Part shown: piece after piece, positions 31,630-41,800 of the stretch
Position numbering within the stretch: the stretch's first letter is position 1
Layout of the letters: the number at the start of each line of letters is the position of its first letter
The notes under the pieces: generated by a model
Told to the model about the DNA's origin: nothing
The model's input: the letters and a program-made list of their open reading frames with translations, nothing else
Database searches by the model: none
Source: Silene conica
Taxonomy: Eukaryota; Streptophyta; Magnoliopsida; Caryophyllales; Caryophyllaceae
DNA length: 64,000 nucleotides
Direction of reading: 5' to 3'
Assembly (NCBI GenBank): GCA_029255685.2
Contig: CM055312.2
Coordinates: forward strand, 29,782,703-29,846,702
Translations under genes and position numbers: made by a program

Positions 31630-34422
31630 TGTAACATCCCGTATTTTTGTAAATTATATTTTAAAGGTTTTAAATTATTTTACGGAATAAAATAATATTT
31701 TAAGATAAATTGTTAAGTTATTTTTAAATCTTCCGTTAAGATCCGTCTTAAGAAACCTTAAGTCCTTAAGATGTTAATAACTTGGCATGTCTTCAACCCG
31801 ACTCATAAAACCCGTTCACAAACAAGTGATCCGACTCATTTAAGAAAGGACACTACTTAACCCTAAATAAGACCCTTCCATAGACATTTGGCATTTCTCA
31901 AAAACACAAACACTGTTTCATTCCTTCTTCATTTCTCCTTCTCTTTTCAAGCTTAAGATCAACTTTTCGAGCTCTTCCCAAACCCGAATCAAGGTAAGTC
32001 ATACATTTTCGGAATCCTTGCGAAATTTCCAAGACATCTATCTCTTTCAATTTCGATTTCGTTCAACTTGAAAAAGGCGCTGTTTTGAGTAATTTCCGTT
32101 CTAGGGCTCTAAAAACCGTTTTCTTTGTTGTAGGAGCGGATATAGAGGATCTTGAGTTCGATAGCTTCATTGTTGAAGAGGAGCTAGGAGCATAAATCGC
32201 TTTTGAGGTGATAGTTACGAGTTACTCGGCTATTTTGTTAAATTAGCACATTTCTTGTTGTTACTTGTGGAAGTTTCTGATTTTTATTGTTGTTGATGTT
32301 GTTTGGACTTAGAAACATGTTAGAGTGTAGTCGTATTTGACATTCACATGATTAGGTTGATGTTCATATGATTATTTGCACATTTTCAGTTTTTATATCC
32401 TTAAGACGAATATAAAGTTTGATGTGGAAATGTGTTTGTTGATGAGATTTCTACTTGTTTATGTATCCTAAGATTGATAAATATGCTGGGTATCATTTAC
32501 ATGTTGCGAATTTCGAGAATTGGTATCGATTTAGTTGAGTTTGAGGATTCCTGTATGTCGCGATTTTAGGCACAGGGACTCTGAGCCGGTCGACCGACCG
32601 GCAGCCGGTCAACCGGTTGGGAGTGCGTTTAGGTTACTTTGCGTGTTTTTGCGAATTGAGCTGAAGGGGTGCTCAGCCGGTAGGCCGGCCGCCTGTCGAG
32701 CGGCTGAGGCACCCATTGTCGTCTGCTTCTTGTTTAAGCGTAGGAAAGAAGGGGAATAGGGGAAAGGTTCCCCAGCCGGGTGGCCGGCGGGCCGGTCGAC
32801 CGGCTGGGAGCCCCTTCCCATGATTTTTATTGTTTTAAAGGCTGTTATGGTGTAAGAGTTGCCAGACGGTTGGCCGGCAGCCTTCCTTTGACCGGTTGCG
32901 AGCCCTTTACACTCTAAAATTGTTTTATCTTTTGATCGGCTAGTCCGATTTGTTTGAGACTCGTTCCGTGTACCTTGTATTTGTATTTGAGGTCCCCGGA
33001 GGATGGGCGACACTATATTGGGTTCGGGAATGGAGAGAGGATAGAGACCCCCCGGTCGGGTAACCGAAAGGGAAACCGACTCTCCTTCAACTTAGTTTCC
33101 GGGATCAATTAAGTGTTGTTTAGAAGTCTAGAAGATTAGAACTAAGGATCTGGTTGTAGTGTATACATTGGAATATGTCAGGTTGGGACAGTTAGAGTAC
33201 GATATATATGCTATTGTATTGATGCGTATTAAGGTATGCCTTAAGTTGGCCTCTGAGCTTAATACGTGAACTAGTTGCCATGTATGGGGATATGCCTTAA
33301 GTTGGCCTTTGAGCCTTATATGTGTTTTTGCTGTCGTGTCTGAGATATGCCTTAAGTTGGCCTCTGCGCTCAGACATGATATTATGTGATCGCGTCAGTC
33401 TATGCCTTATGTTGGCCTCTGAGTCTGACGAGTGGAGCAGTTGTACAACGGGGTAGCTAGGGTGTGATGCATTGCCTGGAGTACAATTGTTGATGCTAGA
33501 GTATGCCTTAAGCTGGCCTCTGAGTCTAGTGTCATGTGATGTAGTAAGGGAGTATGCCTTAAGTTGGCCTCTGAGTTCCTTACTTGTGATTGTGAATTTG
33601 GATGCTAGTCTATGCCTTAAGTTGGCCTCTAAGTCTAGTGTCTTGTTGATTAGCAAGGTCTATGCCTTAAGTTGGCCTCTGAGTCCTTGTTTGTGAAAGT
33701 GAATTGGTATCTAGGTTATGTCTTGAGTTGACCGCTGAACCTTTATACTTGCTGAATGATTGTGACAGATAGAGTGTTTTGATTTTAGAACTGTTCATCC
33801 AAGGCATTGGATGACTCTTAGTCTAGTTTCGTAAATGGTTTGGATTGAAAGACCCCCCGGCCGGGCAACCGGAAGGGAAACCGGCTCTCTTTCCAAATAG
33901 TTTCCGAAGTTGGTTGAGAGTCTTGCATAATGTTTGCATGCTGACTTGAGATTCAGATATTGAGTTTTATATGCTTCACATGTTATATATATATGTTGGA
34001 GTATGTTGTATGTTTATGTGTTATGTGTCATTACAAAATGGTGGCTAGGAGAACTCTAGTCACTCCCCACTGATTGTGGCGTACATGTTTACATGTATGT
34101 AGGTACATGATAGGTTGTTGGCAAAGGGTTGCATGGAGCTAGCGAGCGATGATCCTATTCATCGATTTGACTTACACTTTTGCGTTAGCTAGACTCTAGA
34201 CTTTCATTTCAGTTTTGAGTGCCTGTAGGGATGTGTCATCCCAGGCTGTCTGTATATATTTACTTTCAGTACTTATACTTATATTTATCTATGTTTGTCT
34301 ATATCAATTGTTTCAGTTTTAGTTTTAATTCACCTCGTTTTTATGCATGTTAAATTTTAAATTCCGCTTAAATTTTGGCATGTTTTGTATGTTTTATTTC
34401 CGCTGCGACGAGGGGTTTTACA
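31630..34422 (+). repeat. Gypsy-A 3' LTR
   Basis: Near-identical to 14301-17066, with scattered substitutions and a few small indels. The largest visible one adds extra CGACCGGCAGCCGGTCAACC-like sequence near 32590-32620. The spaced-motif array is retained (about 33235-33742). It ends TTTTACA followed by the target duplication CCAGA. Confidence 0.9.
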
Positions 34423-34427
34423 CCAGA

Positions 34428-34533
34428 TGCTTTGATCCTTAATGAAGACGATTGTATTACACCAAGAAGCGATCCTTGATTCCTGTACAAAAATGTCCGC
34501 CACCACCTCCTAAAAAACGCAAAACATCCTCAT
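34428..34533 (+). pseudogene. 3' end of dsRBD-like gene copy 2 after gypsy-A
   Basis: Continues the gene interrupted at 14300. One frame ends KRSLIPVQKCPPPPPKKRKT-SS-stop, a basic tail that looks like a nuclear localisation signal (PKKRK). The upstream join contains stops in this frame, so decay has continued on this side. The nuclear-localisation reading is inferred from the short motif only. Confidence 0.4.
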
Positions 34534-35213
34534 GACTACCTGATCTTCGTAGCTATATTTCTCCAAAAAAAACAAGAAAGTTACGTCTAATAAGTATGTG
34601 AACGACAGAAGTGTATTCTATAAACCTGCAAAGTTTTAGTGAAGAATGAGTGGAGCTTGTTGTTTTGGGAGTAGTGCTATGTTATACATATCAGTGTTTA
34701 GCAGAAATATTTAAGACAATAGCTTATTGTTTTTTTAGGACTTGTTGTGTGTGTTAGCTTAGAGCATATGAGCTCAGTTATTGTAATCTGCTTATCTACT
34801 ATTGTCTTTTCTTATATTAAGTACCATTATGTTTTTACGATTAAAGGACATCAGGATCTTTTGTATATAATATGTGTGTAAATCATACAACACTTGCATA
34901 ACTAACACTATATCTGATGTAGCATGACATTAGAATATTTACGTCATTGTGAATATTCTGTAGTTAGCTGGAGAAGTGCGTAAAAAGTGTTTTATATCAT
35001 GTATGTTTAATTAGTAATTGATACTTATAAATGCGATTGTGATTTTTTGGATTTCTTTGTCAGACAGAGAGAAGGAAATAACTAGCTCACATTGAAGATT
35101 AAATTCATCACAATTGATTGCTTAATGGGTACGTTCCTATGTTGCAATGGTATTTGCCAAGAATACCGAAAATAATATATATTTAACGTGATTACTGTCG
35201 TTGTTAATTACAG
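34534..35213. other. Spacer between dsRBD-like gene copy 2 and Helitron exons
   Basis: AT-rich. No transposon termini and no coding sequence identified, although a first non-coding or short coding exon of the Helitron gene could lie around 35040-35150. Confidence 0.4.
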
Positions 35214-36575
35214 ATGACAGCTTTCCGTATTATGCAAATGTACATGGATCTGGCAATACTAAGCGCAAATGTAGGGATCAGATACAAGCTGAATCCAGTG
35301 AGACGAGGTAGTGCAGCAACACTCATTATGTGTAAATAACTTTGTATTATGTATGATCTAACCAGAACCCTTTTTTTGTTTTCTACACTTAGGCGTACGT
35401 TAGGAAATGGAGACGCTTGTGCTCCGAAAAGGCGTTGCAGGAAGCCCCGTGTGAAACCACAACTTGGTGAGTGTATGGACAGTTGTGATATATGCATCAT
35501 CCTCTTTTTTTTTTTGGGGGGGGGGGGGGGATATCTAATATTTTGCGTCATCGATGGTAGGTCTGCCCCTTGGTATGATTGGTCAGCCATTAGTTGGAAC
35601 TCCCTTCAAGTTGCCAGATGTTCCATCGTGTGATAAATGCCTTGCAAAGAGAATAATCTATGAATCTAAAACATTCTGTTGTGGTAATGGATCTATTATG
35701 CTGCCTTCCATCACGTATCCACCACTACTCACCGTTGTACACATCAGCAGACCCAACAATAGTGCATTTTCGGCAGTTTGCGCGTTTGTATAATAACTTG
35801 TTTACGTTTACATCCATTGGTGGGAAGTTTGAATCACAGACGATTAAGGGTATTTATGTCTTTAAACTTCATGGTCAAATGTACCACAATGTACTAGACT
35901 TACTTCCTTGTGGCACTCACCCAAAATATCTTCAATTGTACTTTTATGATGGCCAACACGAAGCTGCAAATCGTGCAGCGTGCTTCAAGGAACTCAATGC
36001 AGCTGTCATTGATATCTTAATCAATGTAACTCAGATAAAGCCATATGCTCGCTTCTTCCGATCGTTAAAATATGTTGCTGTTACTGCCAACACTAAGATA
36101 GTTATCACCAAAAATCCTAGCCAAGACCAGCGTGTAACCAATGCTCCTAATCTAGCGAAGCTGCTGCATTTTGGCCTGAAGATTCTACGTCTGGTGAGAC
36201 TGATGGACCTCACAGATTGGTGACTAGCCATAACGAGGCTTCACATCGAGTCATGCATTACTATGGCTGTTATGATCCATTGCAGTACCCTCTGCTATTT
36301 CCCAAAGGAGAATGTGGATGGCAACAAGGTCTCAAGAAGCAAGTGACTCAAAATAGGACAGTACAAACCGTACAAAATTCAGCACCGCTTCCATCTAGCT
36401 TTCCAAATGCTGAGACTCTTTTGGATGCAGAGGCAGAACGTAAGTCATCTACGTATAATTGTTTAAGTGTGCTTGGTACTTGAAAGGGACTGTATGCAAT
36501 CTAAATTATGTATGATGGCACATAATAATGAATTTGTTGTGCTTTCAGGGAGTTCTTATCAGAAGAGATCAGAAG
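35214..36575 (+). pseudogene. Helitron RepHel N-terminal exons
   Basis: Four exons with phase-consistent GT-AG introns: 35214-35307 (DSFPYYANVHGSGNTKRKC), 35393-35466 (RTLGNGDACAPKRRCRKP), 35561-36439 and 36549-36575. The long exon carries CDKCLAKRIIYESKTFCCGN, a zinc-finger-like cluster, then RLYNNLFTFTS, YHNVLDLLPCGTHPKYLQLYFYD and YYGCYDPLQYPLLFPKGE. These are hallmark steps of the plant Helitron N-terminal region. Frameshifts lie near 35716 and 36158. Joining across element D gives GSSYQKRSED...CREYYCYKPQ in one frame, confirming that D split a single exon. Confidence 0.9.
35509..35530 (+). repeat. T11-G14 homopolymer junction in a Helitron intron
   Basis: A run of T is followed directly by about 14 G just before the third exon. 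It could be real or an assembly or sequencing artefact, and could form a G-rich block. Confidence 0.7.
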
Positions 36576-38193
36576 TGATGCGTGCCTATTTTATGATGTT
36601 TTACATCTATTTTTACACGCATTTTGTCGCTCATTTACTATGTTTTAGCATTTATTTCCCAACAATTGTCTACTTTCGTATTTTTATGCTCTTTTGCAGA
36701 TTTATACGGAAAAGGGATGATTTTATACCAAATTTATGCCCTCGGGATTTTTCATGACTAAGGACAAGAAGGAACGAAGCCTAGCGCATATTTCAAGGCC
36801 TGTAGATAGCTTTAACAAGCAAAGAATCGATCTACGATGTTGCAGCCTGTTTCAAATGGATATATCTCAAGTTCTAGAGCTGATAATGGAGTGATTCCAG
36901 TTGTAGGTGAAAGATTATCATCTTATCTTTCCAACGCCGCAAGAATCGCTTGATTACGATAAGTAACGAAGAAATGACAGCTGTTTTAAGATCGACGCGC
37001 GCTGCAGTCCCGACATTTGGGTCGACCGACCTACTAATTGGGTCGACCGACCTCAGCGCAGACCCAAAAGTTTCCGCGAAGCTCATTAAAGTGTTTAGGT
37101 CATTAGGAAACTCTTTAATTCCGCCTATTTAAGCTAAATTACGGGATTAGGGTTATTCATTCAGTTCTACATTCAGTTTTACCTATCAAATCTTACATCT
37201 AGTTTTAGTTTTAATCTTTCCATAATCATCAAACACTTTTCTTTAGTTTTTTATATTGTTCATCATCAATCTTTCAACATTAATCAATAAAGCTTGTTCT
37301 TTTCCGCCTTAATCCTTATTTCCGGTAATTCCTCTCTTAATTTATGTTTTATTATTGTTAGTTTATAATTATTGCATACGGTTAAGTTAGAATCCCAAGC
37401 CTTTATTATTATTGCATGTTTAGATTGATGTTCTTTATAATTTCCATGTTTATTCCTATTTTTATTATTGTTTCAATAGTTATGAGTAGCTAATTTCATA
37501 TGTTAGGATGTAGGGAGTAAATATGCATAGATAGTATGAATTCTCGAATCAACATGTCGCAGGCAGGAGGTCGACCGACCACCATTATAGGTCGGCCGAC
37601 CGACTCGTGTTTGAATTCTGTTTCGCTTTAATTTGTAGACTATAATAACCTACAATGAGACCAAAAGGAGACTTGTAGGATGTTAGTAATGACTTACCCA
37701 AGATTGAGAGATATGGGAAGGGCATTGGTTTACACTTTAAGACGGCTAGGTTACTCAAGACTGAAAGGTTTGTGACCTAGAATTTAGGAATCACCCTTAT
37801 TGTTGACACCCAATAATTGTGAGACCTAGGAACTAATAGCATAGGCCGAAAGGAGCTATTAGGTAGCATAGACCTAAAGGATATGTTACACCCCTTACGC
37901 GACTGCAATACATGTTGACTTAGGATTTATATTATCTTAGCTTTTTATTACCCAAACATCCTATCATCTCTTTTATCATAATTTATTCTCATCTTTATTT
38001 ACTTGTTTTATTTTATATTTGTTTTAGACTTAGCAACAATCAATCAAACCCCCTCTCTATTGTTACTTAATAGATTAAAACTTAGCAAACATAATTAACC
38101 TTGTCTCTCTGTGGTTCGACCCTTACTATCACTATCTATAGTTTTAGTTTGGTTTATAAATCTTATCTTTGACACCCACAACGACGGGTATCA
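36576..38193 (+). repeat. Element D 5' LTR (1618 bp)
   Basis: TGATGCGTGCC...GACGGGTATCA. It contains two neighbouring copies of GGTCGACCGACC (37020 and 37041) where the 3' LTR has one (42245). That roughly 21-bp duplication is the main length difference between the LTRs. A further copy is at 37569. Confidence 0.93.
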
Positions 38194-38198
38194 AATTT

Positions 38199-38216
38199 TG
38201 GCGCCGTTGTCGGGGA
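38199..38216 (+). promoter_or_regulatory. Element D primer binding site (tRNA-Asp type)
   Basis: TGGCGCCGTTGTCGGGGA lies 5 bp after the LTR and matches the Athila-type consensus except for one base (T for C). Confidence 0.88.
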
Positions 38217-38343
38217 GACGGTATAATTTTGTTTGTTAGTTTTTAGTTTATTTTCCTTGTCTTAAGGAACTTCGGTTCCTTAAGACCATTACTTACCTTT
38301 TCTTCTAGTTTTGTTTTAGAAGACAGGTTTTTGAGAGGAAGAC

Positions 38344-39762
38344 TTGAGTACTCTCGGTGCTATTACGATCATGTCTAGTATCTCTGATAATCTTCAGCCA
38401 GCAGCACACCACCTTCCACAGGGATTTACTCTCCCCTTTGAAATTCAGCTCTCCTGTATCGAATTAGTGGAGCAAAGTCAGTTTGCAGGCCTACCGGATG
38501 AAGATCCTGTGAAGCATTTGGAGCTATTTACAGATTATTGTTGTTCCATACTCGTACCGGCTGGAGTGGCGCAAGATGAGGTTAAGGAGACGTTGTTTCT
38601 TTTCTCCTTGAAAGATTCTGCGCGTAAATGGATTCGCTACCTTGATAAGGTAGCGGCTAGAGTTACAGATTGGACATCTCTGGCATTGGCTTTCTGCAAA
38701 CAGTACATTTCGCCAGCGAAAACCAATGCTATGAGAGTTCAAATTTTTATGTTCCAGCAAGGATCTGATGAGGAATTTCATGAAGCGTGGGCCCGTTTTA
38801 AGAAGTTGGTTCGATCCGTTCCTCACCAAGGCTTTGAGGAGTGGTACCTTTGCAAGCAATTCTATAACTCTTTGTGTGATGACTACAGAGCCATCCTTAC
38901 AAACGGTGGATTTCATAATGTAGCTTATGACAAGGGTTGGGATTTTATTAAGGAGTTGGCGGTTCATAGAACTGAAAATGGAAATTCACGTGGGAATTCG
39001 CTGAAAACAAGTATTGAAATAAGTCATGTTGCCACATTTGAAACATCCAATAACGCCCGTTCCGAAGAACTTGAGAAAGCTTATGAGGGACCAACCCCAG
39101 AGGATGATTCTGCTGAAGTTCAGGACGAAGAAATTGATCCCGTGCACAGGTCAGGAGGTCGACCGACCACTACTGCAGACCGACCAACCACTACTGCAGA
39201 CGTGAGATTAGTTTCTGCAAAACAGAAAAATTCCGATGATACAGCATCTGGTTGATCAACTGCTATACCAGGTCGACCGACCGCGTTACCTAAGCAAATT
39301 GTGGGTTCGCCTCCTGAGCTACCTGACTCTCCTCCCATCAATGCCTCGACGGAGATTCTGAAGTTTAAAGAGCCAAAGATTGTTGATTCTGCGACAAGCA
39401 TTGCAGTCCCGTATCCGGATCATGTGGAGAAAGTAGAGTTGGAACGTCAGCTCGGAAAAATCTTGGAGATCGTTAAAGGCCTTGAGCTTAAGAGAAAATT
39501 GGAGGACCATCCTATTATTTATGTTGTTGCAGGTCATGGTAAAGAGGGCATAGGAGATCCGGGTGATACTGGGGAGACAAAATTGGAGCAAGTTGCTGAA
39601 GAAGACCGGCCGTGCAAAGTAAAGAAGCGTGTCATAGCTTATGCGACACCAGATAACCTTCCTCCATCTAGGCCTGTTGTCTGGAAGCCTAGAGTAGCGG
39701 TCCATACTGCTGAAAGAACCTCTTTTAGCCAAGTGCCTTACTTTGGGGTATCTTGTTGCTAA
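38344..39762 (+). pseudogene. Athila-like gag of element D, one internal stop
   Basis: The frame is 38344-39255 and, in the same frame after a TGA at 39253, continues to 39762. Athila gag landmarks are FAGLPDEDPVKHLELFTDYC, ETLFLFSLKDSARKWIRYL, AFCKQYISPAKTNAMR, EFHEAWARFKKLVRSVPHQG and FYNSLCDDYRAIL. Downstream, VPYPDHVEKVELERQLGKIL corresponds to the conserved C-terminal part of Athila gag just before protease. The protein stops there with no protease. The 12-mer GGTCGACCGACC lies within the frame (39157, 39271), encoding GRPT-type tracts. The TGA may come from CGA. Confidence 0.85.
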
Positions 39763-41780
39763 GTCATAGTGCTAGTCAAGCGTTTTATTTCAATTTTTTG
39801 TTGGACTATTTTTTTTTGTTCTTATTTTTAGGCTTAGACTCTCTTTGTTTTTGTTGCTATGTTTTGAGACTTTTTAGACTTGGTTCTGGGATCTTGTGCA
39901 TTTTTTGGGCGCATTTATGATGATTTTTCAGGCTTAAAGAAGAATGACTTGGTTAATACAAGTTATTTCCGAAGAAAAGAAGGGTGCTGTGTAGCAGAGG
40001 GGTCGACCGACCTAGTCTCTGCATTCCTGGAGTTCCTGCATTCTGCAGGAAGGTCGGTCGACCTAATACATGGGTCGGTCGACCTGCCCATCTGTCACAG
40101 TCTGTTCGTTTCTTCCTTGAAATCGTGCAACCATCTTGGGTACTTGAGTGGCACTGCTGGCCACCAAAACCTCCCAGCTTACGCTGGTTTGGGGAGGTTT
40201 TTCACGCGCTTCATAACCCAGTGAGTTCTTTCCAGTTTTTCCTTGTTTTTTATTTACTTGCATCTTTCTTTTAAATTTTCTGAAACCTTTACTTAGGCTA
40301 ATGCACAATGGGGACATTGTGCGGGTTGGTTTGGGGAATGGTTTAGTCACATGCATTGTTCCATTGCATTTTGTCACACGTTTATTGCATTTCTGTTTTG
40401 CATCGTTCTTTTCTTTATTTTCCTTGCATATACAAAAATCCAAAAAAAATGAAAAAATTCAAAAATTCCAAAAAAAATGCACGTTTATTTTATCATATAG
40501 GTCGAGTCGGAACGAGAGTATTTCAAGCATGATTTTGCTATCCTACATGTTTATGCCTTTTCCTTGCCTTGCCAACTTGTTTTAGTATGAGATTCTTTTG
40601 CATATCTACGAGTTTTTGTCAATTTGTATATCTTGAGACTTGACTTATACCTTGGCAACCTACTATACATTATGAGTTTTAGATCCTTATTCCTGGTTTC
40701 ATTTTTAAACCAGTTATCTAGGATCTGAGTAGTACTCCCCTTGGAACATGTTACATCAATATGCATAAACATGAACTTGAATTGCTATATACTTGTTTTA
40801 CTATCTCGTGTTGTGAGTCTTGGCACGTGCATTTGGGATCCCTTTTTCTCTTATTTACCCATAAGCCCTACAAAGCCAAAATTGCCTTTTTATTCCCCCA
40901 AAACTACATCCCATACTTAGCCTACCATTCCAAGCTAGTATTTGTGGTCTTTGGTTTAACTTTTGAGGCATCTTGGTTTATATGCTATATTGAGCAAAAA
41001 GAGAAAGAAAAAGAAAGAAAGAAAAGAAAAAGAACATAAAAATTCAGAAAAAGAAAGAAAGAAAAGAAAAACGAAAACGAAAAAAATCAAAATATACAGC
41101 AGAAAGTCAGTCGACTGACCCCTTTCATGGGTCGGCCGACCACCTGACAGCATCAGAATGAAAAAAAAAATTCGTTCCAAATTCCCTTTCTTTTATATGT
41201 TATCACTCCCGTACCTCATTCAAAATATTTGGGAGTCCTTTCTTATATTTAATGTGAGAGTTGTGCTACAAAAGAGCACTTTCTTAATATCAAAAAGTTG
41301 TGAATTATGTTGATGGGAACCGGTCTTACTAGCTTGGCTACTAACCCCACAAATCCAAAAACATCTTAACCACTTTTTACCTTTTACCTCACATATCTTT
41401 CATTACCCCAATTGCATGTATCCGAGTCACTTGATGAGTGTGTTAATACATAGTTGTGGAATTCTCGTTCATGTTAGATTGCAGGCATGTTTCCATGGGT
41501 CGCAGTTAGGTGAGTGTCATGACAAATATACTTCTTTCTATCTTTTACATATACTCACCCTTTGCTTCATGAGTATCTCGAGCGTACCGCGAGAGTCCAT
41601 GGAATAAAGTCTATATAGTCTTTATGTTTGCAAGTTTGACGACCCTATAACTCGTTTGCATGATTTAAATACTTTCTCATTTTGTACTTGCATTGGTTTA
41701 GGCTTACATGTAAATTTCGCTCTGAGATTGAAATTGTTCCATTAGTTAAGATCGAGTCTATTTCTTGCTTGAGGGCAAGC
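39763..41780 (+). other. Non-coding 3' interior of element D
   Basis: Two kb where pol would stand in an autonomous relative. It has no supported reading frame. It contains GGTCGACCGACC or its complement at 40001, 40052 and 40073, variants near 41109 and 41130, A-rich tracts around 40440-40480 and 41000-41090, and several GGTTTGGGGA-type stretches. The ORFs within are unsupported. Confidence 0.75.
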
Positions 41781-41800
41781 AAGGTTTGGTTTGGGGAATT
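41781..41800 (+). promoter_or_regulatory. Element D polypurine tract region
   Basis: AAGGTTTGGTTTGGGGAATT immediately precedes the 3' LTR, in the position and style of Athila elements. Confidence 0.75.

Larger units (their letters stand above)
14301..34422 (+). mobile_element. Gypsy-A: chromovirus (Tekay/Del-like) LTR retrotransposon, split by gypsy-B
   Basis: The element has LTRs of 2766 bp (14301-17066) and 2793 bp (31630-34422), both TGTAACATCC...TTTTACA. It is flanked by the 5-bp target duplication CCAGA (14296-14300, 34423-34427). An initiator-tRNA-Met-type primer site follows the 5' LTR and a polypurine tract precedes the 3' LTR. The domain order is gag, protease, RT, RNase H, integrase and a chromodomain-like tail, which places it among plant chromoviruses. 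Gypsy-B (19800-29684) interrupts the RNase H region. Without gypsy-B the element is about 10.2 kb. It inserted into dsRBD-like gene copy 2. Confidence 0.93.

Noticed and set aside
36456-36757. ORF 36467-36757 as a gene
   Set aside because: It spans the junction of a Helitron intron and the start of the element D LTR; the LTR part recurs at 41791-41982.
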